From JBDTVS01 sp040007095 (GTDB taxonomy: Bacteria > Acidobacteriota > Vicinamibacteria > Vicinamibacterales > CAVVIG01): a DNA stretch of 64,000 nucleotides. The notes under the pieces are model-generated. The model did not search any database. It had not been told where the DNA came from and saw only the letters and a program-made list of their open reading frames with translations. Made by a program: the position numbers and the translations under genes. Shown one piece after another: positions 16,071-25,700 of this stretch (position 1 is its first letter; each line of letters opens with the position of its first letter). The stretch lies in the NCBI GenBank assembly GCA_040007095.1, contig JBDTVS010000241.1, positions 9,751 through 73,750 of the forward strand, read 5' to 3'.

Positions 16071-18992
16071 GTGAAGCCAGCTGCGCTCGCCCCACTCGCC
16101 ATTTGGCTGCTGCTCGCGGCTGCGCCGCCACTCCACGCGGCCGACGCCGACAACCTCCTCACGGGCTACGCGCCGACGTCCTGGACCGACGGCGATGGTG
16201 TCCCGCTCGGTACGGTGTATTCGATCGGCCAGGATCGCGACGGCTATCTCTGGATTGCGACCGACGCGGGCCTGTTCAGGTTTGACGGCGTCCGTTTCAC
16301 GCCGTGGGACAGCATCGGCGAGACGCCCCTGCCACGAACACCGGTGTCGGCGCTCTGGTTGGCCCGCGACGGCAGCATCTGGGCGGGCCTGCCGGGCGGA
16401 GTTCGTCACATACGCGGGGACCGTATCCGTCCGGAGGACCAGCCGCAAGGCATGCTGGGGTCTGTCACCGACCTGGTGGAGGATCACCACGGCACCGTCT
16501 GGGCGGTGAGCGACGGCGCCCTCTTCAGAGTGCAAGGGGGACGCTGGGAATCGGTGCCTCTCCTGTGGAACGCCCGGGAAGCGCTGGTGCAGCGGCTGTT
16601 CGTCGGCAGCACGGGCAAGCTTTGGGTAACGAGCGCGCGAGGCGGCGTGTTCCAGTGGGTCGAGAAGACTGACAGCTTTGAGCGAATGGCCGAGGGCTTC
16701 ACGTGGGACGTTCATGAGGACGGCAGCGGCAACATGTGGACGACGGATATCGTCGCGGGATTCAAGCGGCTGGGCGCCCCAAGCCCCCGCCCGCACCCGT
16801 TCGCCGGGAGCGGTTACCGGCTGGCGCACGACCACGAGGGGAATCTTTGGATTGCCACGCTCGGCGAAGGACTCTGGCGGGCACGCGTCGACGCGACAAC
16901 CGCCGAGCGGATCATCGAGCGGACGGCGCTCCGCACGGGGCTCTCCAGCGATTCGGTCCAATCACTGCTCGAGGACCGCGACGGAAATATCTGGGTGGGC
17001 ACGACTGGCGGCCTGCATCGCCTCACACAACGGCGGCTCACGCCGATCGAGAACGTGGGGTTTGTCGTCGATGTCGCCCCCGGGGAGGACGGCGTCGAGG
17101 CTGGCACGACCAACGGGCTGATTCGGTTCCCGGCTTCCGCGATAGAGACGCCGGGTGTGCACCTGCTGCCTCGCGGCCCAGCGCTGCGCACGCTGTTTCG
17201 CGACGCGACCGGCACTCTGTGGCTCGGCACCAACGCCGCCGTCTGGCGGCTGAGCCACGGCGAATTCCTGCGCGTGCCGCTCCCCAAGCCTCCCTCGACC
17301 GCGATCACCGTCATCACGTCCGCCTCCAACGGCGGTGTCTGGCTTGGCTATGACGGCTGGTTGTATCGATGGGACGGGCGGACGGTCACGCCGCTCGAAC
17401 TCTCCACCCATCGAGAGGTGAAGACCATCTCGCAGGCGTACACAGACTCGTCCGGGCGTCTCTGGGTGGTCCACGACCTGGGCAAGATCGGCTTCGTGGA
17501 CGCGGATAGCGCCTTTCATCCCATCGATGCCCGCGAAGGGCTCGCCGACGGCACGCAACCATTCTTCGAAGACCGCGACCACATCCTCTGGGTTGCCGGC
17601 CACCTGGGCATCAGCCGCGTCGCGAACGGATCGGTCGTCACGATCAACCGGGAAAATGGTCTGCCTGGCAGCCGCGTCTGGTCGATTGTCGAGGACGACG
17701 ACCGGTACCTCTGGCTCAGCATGGACCGCGGACTATTGCGCGTCAGCCGCGACGAGATCGCGGCGCTGTTGGCCAATCGCGCGCACCGGCTGCAGTTCAC
17801 GATCTACGACACGTCGGATGGCCTCGCCGGCGCGCCGCTCGGGAACATCCGCTCGGCGCGCGGCTCCGACGGCCGCTTGTGGTTTGTCAGAGGCGGCGGC
17901 CTGACCCGCGTCGATCCGCGCCGAATCGGCCTGACCACTCCACCAGTCAGCTCGACGGTCCGGATCGAGGCCGTCGTCGCCAACGAACGTCGGCTGACGC
18001 CAGACCCGCGCACCGCGCTTCCGGCCGGCACGAGACGCCTCCAAATCAGCTACACGACGGTCGCGCTCACGGCCTCGAACAAGATCCACTTCCGCTACCG
18101 GCTCGACGGTTTCGACACGGACTGGGTCGACGCCGGCACCCGCCGCCAAGCCTTCTACACGAACCTGTCGCCGCGCAGCTACCGATTTCGCGTGGAAGCC
18201 GACACCGAAAACGGCGCCTGGATGGCGTCGACCGCCTCATGGGACTTCGCCATCGAGCCGGCCTTCTACCAAACTACCTGGTTTTACGCCGCCTCGTTCG
18301 GTGTCGTCGTCCTGATCGTGGCGGGCGCCTGGCGGATCAGGCTGCGCCGCGTGCGGCGCGAATTCTCGCTCGTGCTGGTCGAGCGGGCGCGTCTCAGTCG
18401 CGAGATTCACGACACGCTCCTCCAGAGTCTCGTCGGAGTCGCCCTGCAGTTTGACGCCATCGCCAATGCCCTCGACAGCTCTTCGTCGGCCGCCCGGGAT
18501 CAGCTCGTGCGAATTCGCCGGCACGTCGAGGCGTATATTCGCGAAGCGCGCCAGTCGATCTGGGATCTGCGGTCGCCGGTCCTCGAAAACCACGACCTCG
18601 CCACGGCGCTGCGCGACTTCGGCAAACGGGCGGCGGCCGGCACGCCGGTGCGATTCGCCGCGACGGTGGCGGGCACGCCCCGTCAGTGCTCGGCGAAAGT
18701 CGAGAATCAGCTGCTGCGAATCGGTCAAGAGGCTATCACCAACGCGGTCCGACACGCCGCCGCGACACGAATCGGCCTCGAACTGCGCTTCGACGATCAC
18801 AGCGTCACGCTGCGCGTGTCGGACGACGGGCGCGGGTTCGAGTACGAGTGTTCGGCGCAGGCCGACAATCACTACGGGTTGACCACGATGCGGGAACGCG
18901 CCGGCGAGCTCGGGGCTCGATTCACGATCGATTCGGCAGCCGGCCGCGGCACATCGGTCGAGACCGTGGTGCCGACCGGAGCGAGCGCCTGA
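16071..18992 (+). CDS. Hybrid beta-propeller/Y_Y_Y sensor histidine kinase
   Basis: About 973 residues. A signal peptide (VKPAALAPLAIWLLLAAAPPLHAA) is followed by a two-component-regulator propeller of many repeats of the type DRDGYLWIATDAGLFRFDG. Next are a Y_Y_Y domain (LQISYTTVALTASNKIHFRYRLDGFDTDW), one transmembrane helix (WFYAASFGVVVLIVAGAW), a HisKA_3 dimerisation domain with the phospho-His in SREIHDTLLQS (near residue 780), and a HATPase with NAVRHAAA, DDGRGF and GLTTMRERAGELGA boxes. I start at the GTG at 16071 because the signal peptide begins there; an ATG at 15960 would include the palindrome above. The partner regulator is 99 bp downstream. The ligand is unknown. Confidence 0.9.
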   Translation: MKPAALAPLAIWLLLAAAPPLHAADADNLLTGYAPTSWTDGDGVPLGTVYSIGQDRDGYLWIATDAGLFRFDGVRFTPWDSIGETPLPRTPVSALWLARDGSIWAGLPGGVRHIRGDRIRPEDQPQGMLGSVTDLVEDHHGTVWAVSDGALFRVQGGRWESVPLLWNAREALVQRLFVGSTGKLWVTSARGGVFQWVEKTDSFERMAEGFTWDVHEDGSGNMWTTDIVAGFKRLGAPSPRPHPFAGSGYRLAHDHEGNLWIATLGEGLWRARVDATTAERIIERTALRTGLSSDSVQSLLEDRDGNIWVGTTGGLHRLTQRRLTPIENVGFVVDVAPGEDGVEAGTTNGLIRFPASAIETPGVHLLPRGPALRTLFRDATGTLWLGTNAAVWRLSHGEFLRVPLPKPPSTAITVITSASNGGVWLGYDGWLYRWDGRTVTPLELSTHREVKTISQAYTDSSGRLWVVHDLGKIGFVDADSAFHPIDAREGLADGTQPFFEDRDHILWVAGHLGISRVANGSVVTINRENGLPGSRVWSIVEDDDRYLWLSMDRGLLRVSRDEIAALLANRAHRLQFTIYDTSDGLAGAPLGNIRSARGSDGRLWFVRGGGLTRVDPRRIGLTTPPVSSTVRIEAVVANERRLTPDPRTALPAGTRRLQISYTTVALTASNKIHFRYRLDGFDTDWVDAGTRRQAFYTNLSPRSYRFRVEADTENGAWMASTASWDFAIEPAFYQTTWFYAASFGVVVLIVAGAWRIRLRRVRREFSLVLVERARLSREIHDTLLQSLVGVALQFDAIANALDSSSSAARDQLVRIRRHVEAYIREARQSIWDLRSPVLENHDLATALRDFGKRAAAGTPVRFAATVAGTPRQCSAKVENQLLRIGQEAITNAVRHAAATRIGLELRFDDHSVTLRVSDDGRGFEYECSAQADNHYGLTTMRERAGELGARFTIDSAAGRGTSVETVVPTGASA

Positions 18993-19091
18993 AGCTGCCT
19001 CGTCATACACTCCATGCGACCCTTCGTTGCCCGCGATGTTTCGGGCTACACCCGATCGGCCGGTAATAATCTGAGGAGACCGTCCGCGAGA

Positions 19092-19733
19092 ATGGCCAAA
19101 TTCATGGAGTCGCCGGGGATTCGCGTGCTCTGCGTGGACGATCACCGCATCGTGCGCGAGGGCATCGGGCTGATCATCGATCGCGAGATCGACATGCAGG
19201 TCGTCGGCTCCGCGGCGACGGGGGAAGAAGCCGTGGCCCTGTTCGCGCGCGAGCGGCCGGACGTCACACTGATGGATCTGCAGCTGCCGACGATGAGCGG
19301 CCTCGATGCCATTCAGGCGATTCGCCGCGAGGATCCGGACGCTCATATCATCGTGCTGACGATGTATCAGGGCGACGAGGACATTCACCGCGCGCTGGCG
19401 GCCGGCGCGGCCACCTATCTACTGAAGGACACGCTCTCCGACGATCTGATCCGGATCGTTCGCGAGGTGCACGCCGGGCGACGGCCGATTCGCGCCGACG
19501 TCAAGGCGCGGCTCGACGAGCGCGCCGCGGCGCCGACGCTGACGCCGCGCGAGATCCAGGTGATGGAACTGGTCGCCGAAGGACGACGGAACAAGGAGAT
19601 CGCGTCCCTGCTCGGCATCAGCGAAGAGACGGTCCAGGTTCACTTGAAGAACATCTTCGCGAAGTTGAAAGTGAGCGAGCGGACGGCCGCCCTCAATGTT
19701 GCGCTGCGCCGCGGCATCGTGCACATCAAGTAG
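19092..19733 (+). CDS. NarL/FixJ-family response regulator
   Basis: A 213-residue protein with a receiver domain (VLCVDDHRIVREG; phospho-acceptor Asp in TLMDLQLPTMSG near residue 62; conserved Thr in VLTMY; Lys in YLLKDT) and a C-terminal LuxR helix-turn-helix (LTPREIQVMELVAEGRRNKEIASLLGISEETVQVHLKNIFAKL). The start ATG at 19092 is chosen because receiver homology begins a few residues later. It forms a cognate pair with the upstream HisKA_3 kinase, as is usual for this family. A plausible target is the divergent DUF1592/DUF1552 block, with the palindrome at 15991-16010 as candidate site; that is inference. Confidence 0.93.
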   Translation: MAKFMESPGIRVLCVDDHRIVREGIGLIIDREIDMQVVGSAATGEEAVALFARERPDVTLMDLQLPTMSGLDAIQAIRREDPDAHIIVLTMYQGDEDIHRALAAGAATYLLKDTLSDDLIRIVREVHAGRRPIRADVKARLDERAAAPTLTPREIQVMELVAEGRRNKEIASLLGISEETVQVHLKNIFAKLKVSERTAALNVALRRGIVHIK

Positions 19734-19812
19734 GGCAGGTCGGACCCGACCTGCCGGGCCCACCAGCCTGACCTGCCCCAACCCGCCCACCAGCCCGACC
19801 GGCCAGCGTCAA

Positions 19813-19968
19813 GACCCGTTCAGAAATATAGGTGCCATTCTGGCCACCGATGCATCCCGCCGGGCTTCGTTGCTCGTCGCTTACATACGCCCGGTATGCG
19901 CGCTCCTTGCGCCTCGCCGGGCGGGCGCCTCGGCGCCCATAATTGGCACCTTTATTCCTGAACGGGTC
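19813..19968. repeat. Long inverted-repeat element (156 bp)
   Basis: The outer arms 19813-19836 and 19945-19968 begin with GACCCGTTCAG and match at 22 of 24 positions when one is reverse-complemented. Inside are nested partial palindromes, including CATAC(GCCCG)GTATG at 19884-19898 and a CCCGCCGGGC/GCCGGGCGGG pair. It occupies most of the gap between the response regulator and the convergent small membrane-protein gene. The layout looks like a dispersed palindromic (MITE- or REP-like) element and could also terminate transcription. Confidence 0.6.
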
Positions 19969-19969
19969 C

Positions 19970-20485
19970 TTACCGTCGCAGGACGAAGCCGGTGAGCATG
20001 CTCACGCGCGTCCCGTACTTCGACGGGACGACGGCGAAGTTCATGGGTACGTTGACGACGCCGGCGCGGAAGGTGACCCCTGCCGACAGGACGAGCGCCG
20101 CGCCTCCGGGCGTGAGGTTGGGTCCGATGCCGAACTCGGCCCCTTCTCGCGTCCGAAAGCCGACCAGCCAGCTGATGCTGGGAATAGCCACGCCCTGATC
20201 GAGCCCGCCAACGAGCATCACCCATTCGTTCAGCACCGTCGGGCCGGCCTCCTTGCTGTAGAACTGCCGTTCGAATTGCCACCCGAACTGAGAGATCGCC
20301 GAGTCGACTTTGATATCGCGCTGCTTGAGTTGCTCGACGATCCCGTCGCTCAGCGACGTAAAGCCGAAGCGGGGTCCGGACAGACTGACCGTGCGGGCCA
20401 ACGGGGGAAGCGGGGGCGCTGACTGTGCAGAGGCGGAGACCGCGAGGCCGAGACATGCGAGCGCGGCGAGGACAAGGCGTTTCAT
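19970..20485 (-). CDS. Secreted, probably outer-membrane, protein of unknown function
   Basis: 171 residues from the ATG at 20485, which has a near-perfect ribosome binding site (GGAGG, 6 bp spacing). The signal peptide is MKRLVLAALACLGLAVSASAQS. The rest contains alternating hydrophobic/Gly stretches (VLNEWVMLVGGL, SISWLVGFRTREGAEFGIGPNLTPGGAALVLSAGVTFRAG, MLTGFVLRR) consistent with a small beta-barrel. The C-terminal residues are not a canonical aromatic end. I do not recognise the family. The gene is bounded on both sides by palindromic repeat elements, at 19813-19968 and 20569-20719. Confidence 0.72.
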   Translation of the reverse strand: MKRLVLAALACLGLAVSASAQSAPPLPPLARTVSLSGPRFGFTSLSDGIVEQLKQRDIKVDSAISQFGWQFERQFYSKEAGPTVLNEWVMLVGGLDQGVAIPSISWLVGFRTREGAEFGIGPNLTPGGAALVLSAGVTFRAGVVNVPMNFAVVPSKYGTRVSMLTGFVLRR

Positions 20486-20568
20486 ATCGAACCTCCTGCC
20501 GCTAACGGTAGGTGGAACGCCTTGGGATGTCCTGCCGAACGGCCTGAAGAGTCCTGAATCTTTCGCAG

Positions 20569-20719
20569 CCCGTGGTGAAAGTCCGTTGTCGCACCGAGGC
20601 GAACGATGCGCCCGGATCCCAAGGCGCGAAACGCGAGAATACCGGGAGCTTTTGAGCGGTGAGCAACGCCGCGAGGCGGGATGCAGCGCTCCCGCATGCA
20701 GACGGACTTTCACCACGGG
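20569..20719. repeat. Palindromic mobile-like element, copy 1 (151 bp)
   Basis: The ends are an exact 18-bp inverted repeat, CCCGTGGTGAAAGTCCGT (20569-20586) and its complement (20702-20719). The interior is closely similar to a second copy at 56418-56569, including a shared segment around CGAGAATACCGGGAG. There is no coding capacity of its own. It lies 4 bp beyond the stop of the CadC-like regulator and upstream of the next gene. The pattern fits a MITE or a REP-type element. Confidence 0.8.
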
Positions 20720-20723
20720 CGGT

Positions 20724-22193
20724 TCAGGCGGCCCGATTCCGCACACGCGAGAGCGCGGGTCCCCACAGCCCGGGGTCGTCGAGCGCGCGAAGGATCGGCT
20801 CAATCGGGAGAAGCCACCCGGCGCTGCCGGGCGGCGCGTTCGCCAACGCCTCGTGCACGAGCACCGATGCCTCGCCCGGCGCGCCGGAGAGCACGAGCTG
20901 AGCCGCGCGCGAAAAGGCGAAATCAACCGACACCGACACGGCGTTTCTCTCGCGGTCGATTGGACCCGCTGCGAGGACCGCGGCTGCAGGATGGAGGAGG
21001 GCGTTGACTGCGGCCAACCCGACGCGCGCCATCGGATGCATCGCCACGCGCGCCATGGCCTGCTCAAATGCTTCCCCGGCGGCGATGAGATTCCCTTGTC
21101 TCATCTTCAACGCCCCGATGGCGTACCACGTATTCGCGCTGCACTCGCGCGCGTAGAGATGACCGCTGCCTTCGTTTGACAACTCCCGATCGAACTCCTC
21201 GAGCGCACGCGGCTCGTCCCCTCGCGCCAGGTGGATCAGACCAAGGAGCCAGTGAAGGGCAACGCCGCTGAATCGAGGCGCCGTGGCGTGCGGCCCCCGT
21301 TGCGCCGCAAGCCCGGCCATCAACTCTCGTTCGGCTTCCGGAAGCGCTTGCCGCGCGACGTGCACGGACGCCGCCAGCCAGTGCGCGAGGGGAAAGCCGG
21401 GAAGCAGCGCGAGTGCCCGCTGCGCTTCTCGAAGGCGCTCCTCCCCCCAGCTCGCGTACGACAGGCGAAGACGATGACGCCAGTTGTCCGCTTCGAGGGC
21501 GACCGCCCGCCGCGAGGCCGCGAGCGCGTCGGCGTGATTGCCGGTCCGCTCGAGCACGAACCCAAGCGTGACCCAGGCCTCGCCGTATTGCGGGTCGAGA
21601 CGACACGCCTCGGTGGCATGATGAAGAGCGGTCGCCAGCGCGTCCGCGTCGGGGACGGGGTCAGATCTCGTCATCTCGAACTGCATCGCGCACGCGTTGG
21701 CCAGGCCGACATGCGCCGACGCTTGATGCGGCACGTGGGTCAGGACGCCTGAGAAGACCGCGCGGGCGTGGACGATCTGATCGTGCTCGAGCGTCTCGAG
21801 TGCGGCGCGACCCTCGATCCACGCGCGATGCGGAGCGAGCAGCGCATCGAGCGCTTCGTTGGTTTCGCGGCGTTCGACCCGCGTGACCTCCGCGGCAAAG
21901 CGGTAGCCGCGACGCGCCAGGGTTTCGATGTAGCGCTGCCCCGCCGCCACGGTGAGGGCGCGGCGAAGACCCGAAATCGCCTGCTCGACGCTGTTGTCGG
22001 TGACCGCGACGTCCTGCCAGGCCGCTTCAATCAGCGTGTCTTTGGAAAGGACCTGTCCCGCCTTCAACAGGAACAAATGCAGCAGCTCGATCTGTCGTGC
22101 GCTGAGCACGACCGGCTCGCTGTCTCGAGACAGCCGCTTCGTCCTGGTGTCGAACTGAAACGGACCGAACGCGAGGATGTCGCCGGGGGCCAC
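20724..22193 (-). CDS. CadC-like winged-helix regulator with TPR domain
   Basis: 489 residues starting at a GTG. The first ~100 residues are an OmpR/PhoB-type winged helix (FGPFQFDTRTKRLSRD, LSARQIELLHLFLLKAGQVLSKDTLIEAAWQDV, VEQAISGLRRAL, YIETLARRGYRF). It has no receiver domain and no transmembrane segment. The remainder is TPR-like helical repeats (ACRLDPQYGEAWVTLGFVLERTGNHADALAASRRAV and several more). Such regulators respond to unknown signals via the TPR part. It is the only PhoB-type DNA-binding domain in the window, so it is a weak candidate for the 11-bp-repeat boxes described for the right-hand part. Its 3' end abuts the repeat element at 20569-20719. Confidence 0.88.
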   Translation of the reverse strand: MAPGDILAFGPFQFDTRTKRLSRDSEPVVLSARQIELLHLFLLKAGQVLSKDTLIEAAWQDVAVTDNSVEQAISGLRRALTVAAGQRYIETLARRGYRFAAEVTRVERRETNEALDALLAPHRAWIEGRAALETLEHDQIVHARAVFSGVLTHVPHQASAHVGLANACAMQFEMTRSDPVPDADALATALHHATEACRLDPQYGEAWVTLGFVLERTGNHADALAASRRAVALEADNWRHRLRLSYASWGEERLREAQRALALLPGFPLAHWLAASVHVARQALPEAERELMAGLAAQRGPHATAPRFSGVALHWLLGLIHLARGDEPRALEEFDRELSNEGSGHLYARECSANTWYAIGALKMRQGNLIAAGEAFEQAMARVAMHPMARVGLAAVNALLHPAAAVLAAGPIDRERNAVSVSVDFAFSRAAQLVLSGAPGEASVLVHEALANAPPGSAGWLLPIEPILRALDDPGLWGPALSRVRNRAA

Positions 22194-22404
22194 GCCGCGA
22201 TTCTACAGATGAAACGGGGCGAAGGCGGCAGAGCCTGGCGGGGGCGCGGCTGACGTCGGGCCCGCGCGCTGGTTGGCGCGGCGTGAAGAGGTGCACGCCG
22301 TGAATCTCAACCGGCCGAATATTCTGCCAGGACCCGCCGGTGGTCTCGCTCCAGCGTCTCACCAGTCCTACCTGCCTCACCTCCCCTGCCCACTCGACGA
22401 GCCG

Positions 22405-22659
22405 TCAGTCGACCTCTCGCTTGATCCTGGCTTCGCCCCCCAACTTCGAGGCGATGCTCGCGAGGATCGACAGCACCACCACCGACAGGATGGTCGCCAC
22501 GATGGCGTACGTGTAGAGGCCGGTCAGTCCATTGGCGTCACCCAGCGCTTCCTTGATGGTGGCTTTGATCGCCTCGTTCCACGCCAGCGCGGCCACGAGC
22601 CCCAAGGATGCCGAGGCCAACGTGATCATGGTCTGGACGAATACTCGCGCGTCGCGCAT
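22405..22659 (-). CDS. DUF5654-like small membrane protein
   Basis: 84 residues with two predicted transmembrane helices: FVQTMITLASASLGLVAALAWNEAI and TYAIVATILSVVVLSILASIAS. The pattern of a Trp-Asn-Glu after the first helix (ALAWNEAIKATIKE) matches the DUF5654 family of small bacterial and archaeal inner-membrane proteins. Function is unknown. It stands alone, with 91 bp to the TonB receptor stop and about 210 bp of unassigned sequence to the regulator start. Confidence 0.8.
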   Translation of the reverse strand: MRDARVFVQTMITLASASLGLVAALAWNEAIKATIKEALGDANGLTGLYTYAIVATILSVVVLSILASIASKLGGEARIKREVD

Positions 22660-22750
22660 ACACTCTTCTCCCCAATCCGAACGGACCCCGCGTCCGCCGT
22701 GGAGATCGTGTGACGCCTTGCTTCGTCCGTCAAGGGTGACGAGCGGTGTT

Positions 22751-25700
22751 TCAGAAGTCGAACTGGACGCTGATCTTCGCGAAGCGCGCCGTCAAAATGG
22801 ACGTCGGCACCCGCCAGCCGGTCGCGGTCGCGTTCGCATAGCTCGGGTTTTCGGTCAGCACGGTGCTCACGTTGAACAGGTTGTACAGGTCAAGATTGAT
22901 CGAGGCGCGTGTACCGGTCAGCTTGAGAACCTTCGCAAATCGGATATCCAGCTGGTTCAACCGCTCGCCGAACAGGGAGCCCGGCGGGACGAGATTCACC
23001 GTGACGTTTGCCGCGCCGCCCGTCAAATCCCGCCCGAGCGAGGGCCGCACGGCGGCGTTCAACACCACCTGGTTCGCCGCCAGCTGCGGGCCGGGCAGGC
23101 TTTGGAACGAGCCGCTCACCGCGACATCGACTTTCGGCAGGTTGTACGATCCGAGGAACTTGATCTGGGTCAGGAAATCCGTGACCTGGTGGCAATACGG
23201 CAGACCGAGCGGGCTGATTTCCGGCAGCTGGGCGAGAATCTCGCAGTTGTCGGTCACCGTGCGCCCGGTGCTGATGCCGCCCTGCAGCAACAGACCGCCG
23301 CGCAGCCGCGCGTTGACCGCCAGGTCCACGCCGTTCCAGCGCTGCACCTGATTGCCGTAGCTGCTCGCCGAAGTGAAGTAGTTGTCGGCGGCCACAATCT
23401 TGTTGGGGTCGTACAGGCCCGCGATGGTATAGCCGCCTCCGTCGGGCAACCGCGCGTCGAGCGGCGCGGTCACATTGAACGGCGAAAAATCGCTGGCCGC
23501 GAGGGCGCGGTTGTCGGTGACCGCGAAATTGCCGTACCAGCGGCGGAAGTAGCCGAAATCGATCGAGACGCGCGGCGCGATCTGATGTTGCACGCCAGCG
23601 GACAACTCCCAGTTATAGGGCCGGACGCCGTAGCCGTTCAGCACCGAGGGATCGACGGTCACGCTGGGCGTCGGTTTCCCGAAATTGAGATCGGCCATCG
23701 CGAAGCAGCGATCACCCCCGGTCGCGAGGAAGTTCTGGTCGGCGGGGTTCGTCAAATCGCAGTCCGGCACGAAATTGCGGTTGCCATCGGACCAGTTCCG
23801 CGTGACGAAGTTCGCCAGGCGATTGACTGGCGACAGCGCATCGCCGTAGGTCCCCTGCACGCCCTGCGCAATCAGATACTTGTTCGCGCCGAATCGCAGC
23901 GCGGTCTTGCCGTTTCCGAACACGTCGTACACCGCCGTGACCCGCGGCGTCACATCCTTCCAATTCACCAGCTGCGTCTCCGGCAGGTCGAGATTGCGAG
24001 CCGGCACGAGCGGCGCGGGGCCGAGATGCTGCGCCGGAATGTAGATGCTCAGATAGTCGTAGCGGATCCCGAGGTTCAGCGTGAGCTGACTGAGCGTCCA
24101 GCGATCCTGCACGAACAAGCCGATGCCCGCCGGCTGGCGCTGCGCCTTCTGGTACGGCGTCGTGCGCTCGGTCAGCTGATTGGGCACGCCGTTGTTGAAG
24201 CGGTAGCTCAAGTGATAGATGTTGTCGTCGAGCGACTCGTCGCGGACGACGATCGTGTCGGCGAAGCCGGTCTTGAACGCATGCGCTCCGGTGACGTACG
24301 AGACCGACGTCATCACGTCGAAATTGCGGCCGTAGGTGTTCTGGAACGGTTGAGTGAACGTGGCGCCACCGATCCCGCCGCCGTGATACTGCAGACCGGC
24401 CGGCGCCCCGTTGACCGACGCCTGTTCGACCACGTGAATCAGCGTCAGGAACGGATCCCCCGTCGGTGTCGCGTTGTACTTGTAGTTCTCCCCTCGCCAG
24501 CCGCCCCGCGCCTCGAACAGCAGCCGGTTGGTTACGGGTGAGGTCCAGGCGAAGGTCGCCATCCGCTGAATCGGATACTTGATTTCGATCGCCGCCTCCG
24601 GCGAGGAGGTCGCCGACACATTGGCGCACTGGCAGCGCCATTGGTCGTCGACAAAGGCGCTGAACTTGTTCTTGGGGTTCGCCTGCCACGTCAGCCGCAG
24701 GTTGACGCTGCGCTGATAGGCGTCCAGGTAGGCCGGCCTCGTGAGGTCCGGATCGTAGGTCCAGATGTCGGCGATGCCCGCGTTCTTGTTGTAGAACATG
24801 CCACCGACATAGTTCTGCGTCTTCACCCATCGGGCCGATCCGTAGAACCACAGCCGATCTCGCAGCAGCGGCCCACCGAGCCCGGGGTTGACGTCGTAAT
24901 TCAGCTTGATCGAGTTGGGCGTGCGCAGGCCGCTCTCCTGCAGCGACTGCGTGTAATTGTTGCCCTGGAACTTGTCGTTCACCGCGGTGCCGAAGAGCGA
25001 TCCCTTCAGCTGATTGCCGCCTTCCTTCGGAATCATGTTGATCCGCACGCCGCCGGTCTGCTGATCCGCCGACCCGGACGAGTAATCGACGGCCACTTCC
25101 TGGGTGCTGCCCATGTTGGCCAGGAAATTACTGGCCTGCCCGGCCAGCTCCGAGTTGGCCGTCGACAGGCCGTCGATCATCACCCGCTGGTCGTTGCCGG
25201 AACCGCCGTGGATGGTGATGGAGCCGCCCGTCGTGTTGATGATGTTGGTGCCGCCGACATCCTGGTTGGTGATGTTCATCCCCGGGATCAGAATCGCGGT
25301 CGTCAGCGGCGTCCGGCCGGTTGGAATGCCCGTCAACACCTCCTGCCCGAGCACGCGCTGTTTGGATCCGTTCTGCACGTCGACAATCGGCGCCTCGCTG
25401 GTGACCGTGATCGTCTCGTTGATCGATCCCACGCGCAGCTCCGCGTTGACAGTCGCCGCGAACGACCCGCTGAGCTCGATGCCGTCACGCTTGATCGTGG
25501 TGAACCCGGAGAGCGTGAACGTCACGGCGTAGGTGCCGGGCCGCAGGTCGACGATCCGGAATTGGCCCGTGTCGTCGGCAACGACCGAGCGCGTCTTCTC
25601 GATGAGGGCCGGGCTCGACGCCTCGACCGTGACGCCCGGAAGCACGGCGCCGGATGTGTCCTTCACGACACCAGCGATGGAGGCCTGGGCGCGCACGAGC

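Noticed and set aside
20544..20558. Two TTCAG half-sites on the minus strand upstream of the gene at 19970-20485
   Set aside because: They are 10 bp apart instead of 11, and there is no hexamer at 22 bp (TACCGT lies at 33 bp). Kept only as a possible degenerate relative of the regulon box.
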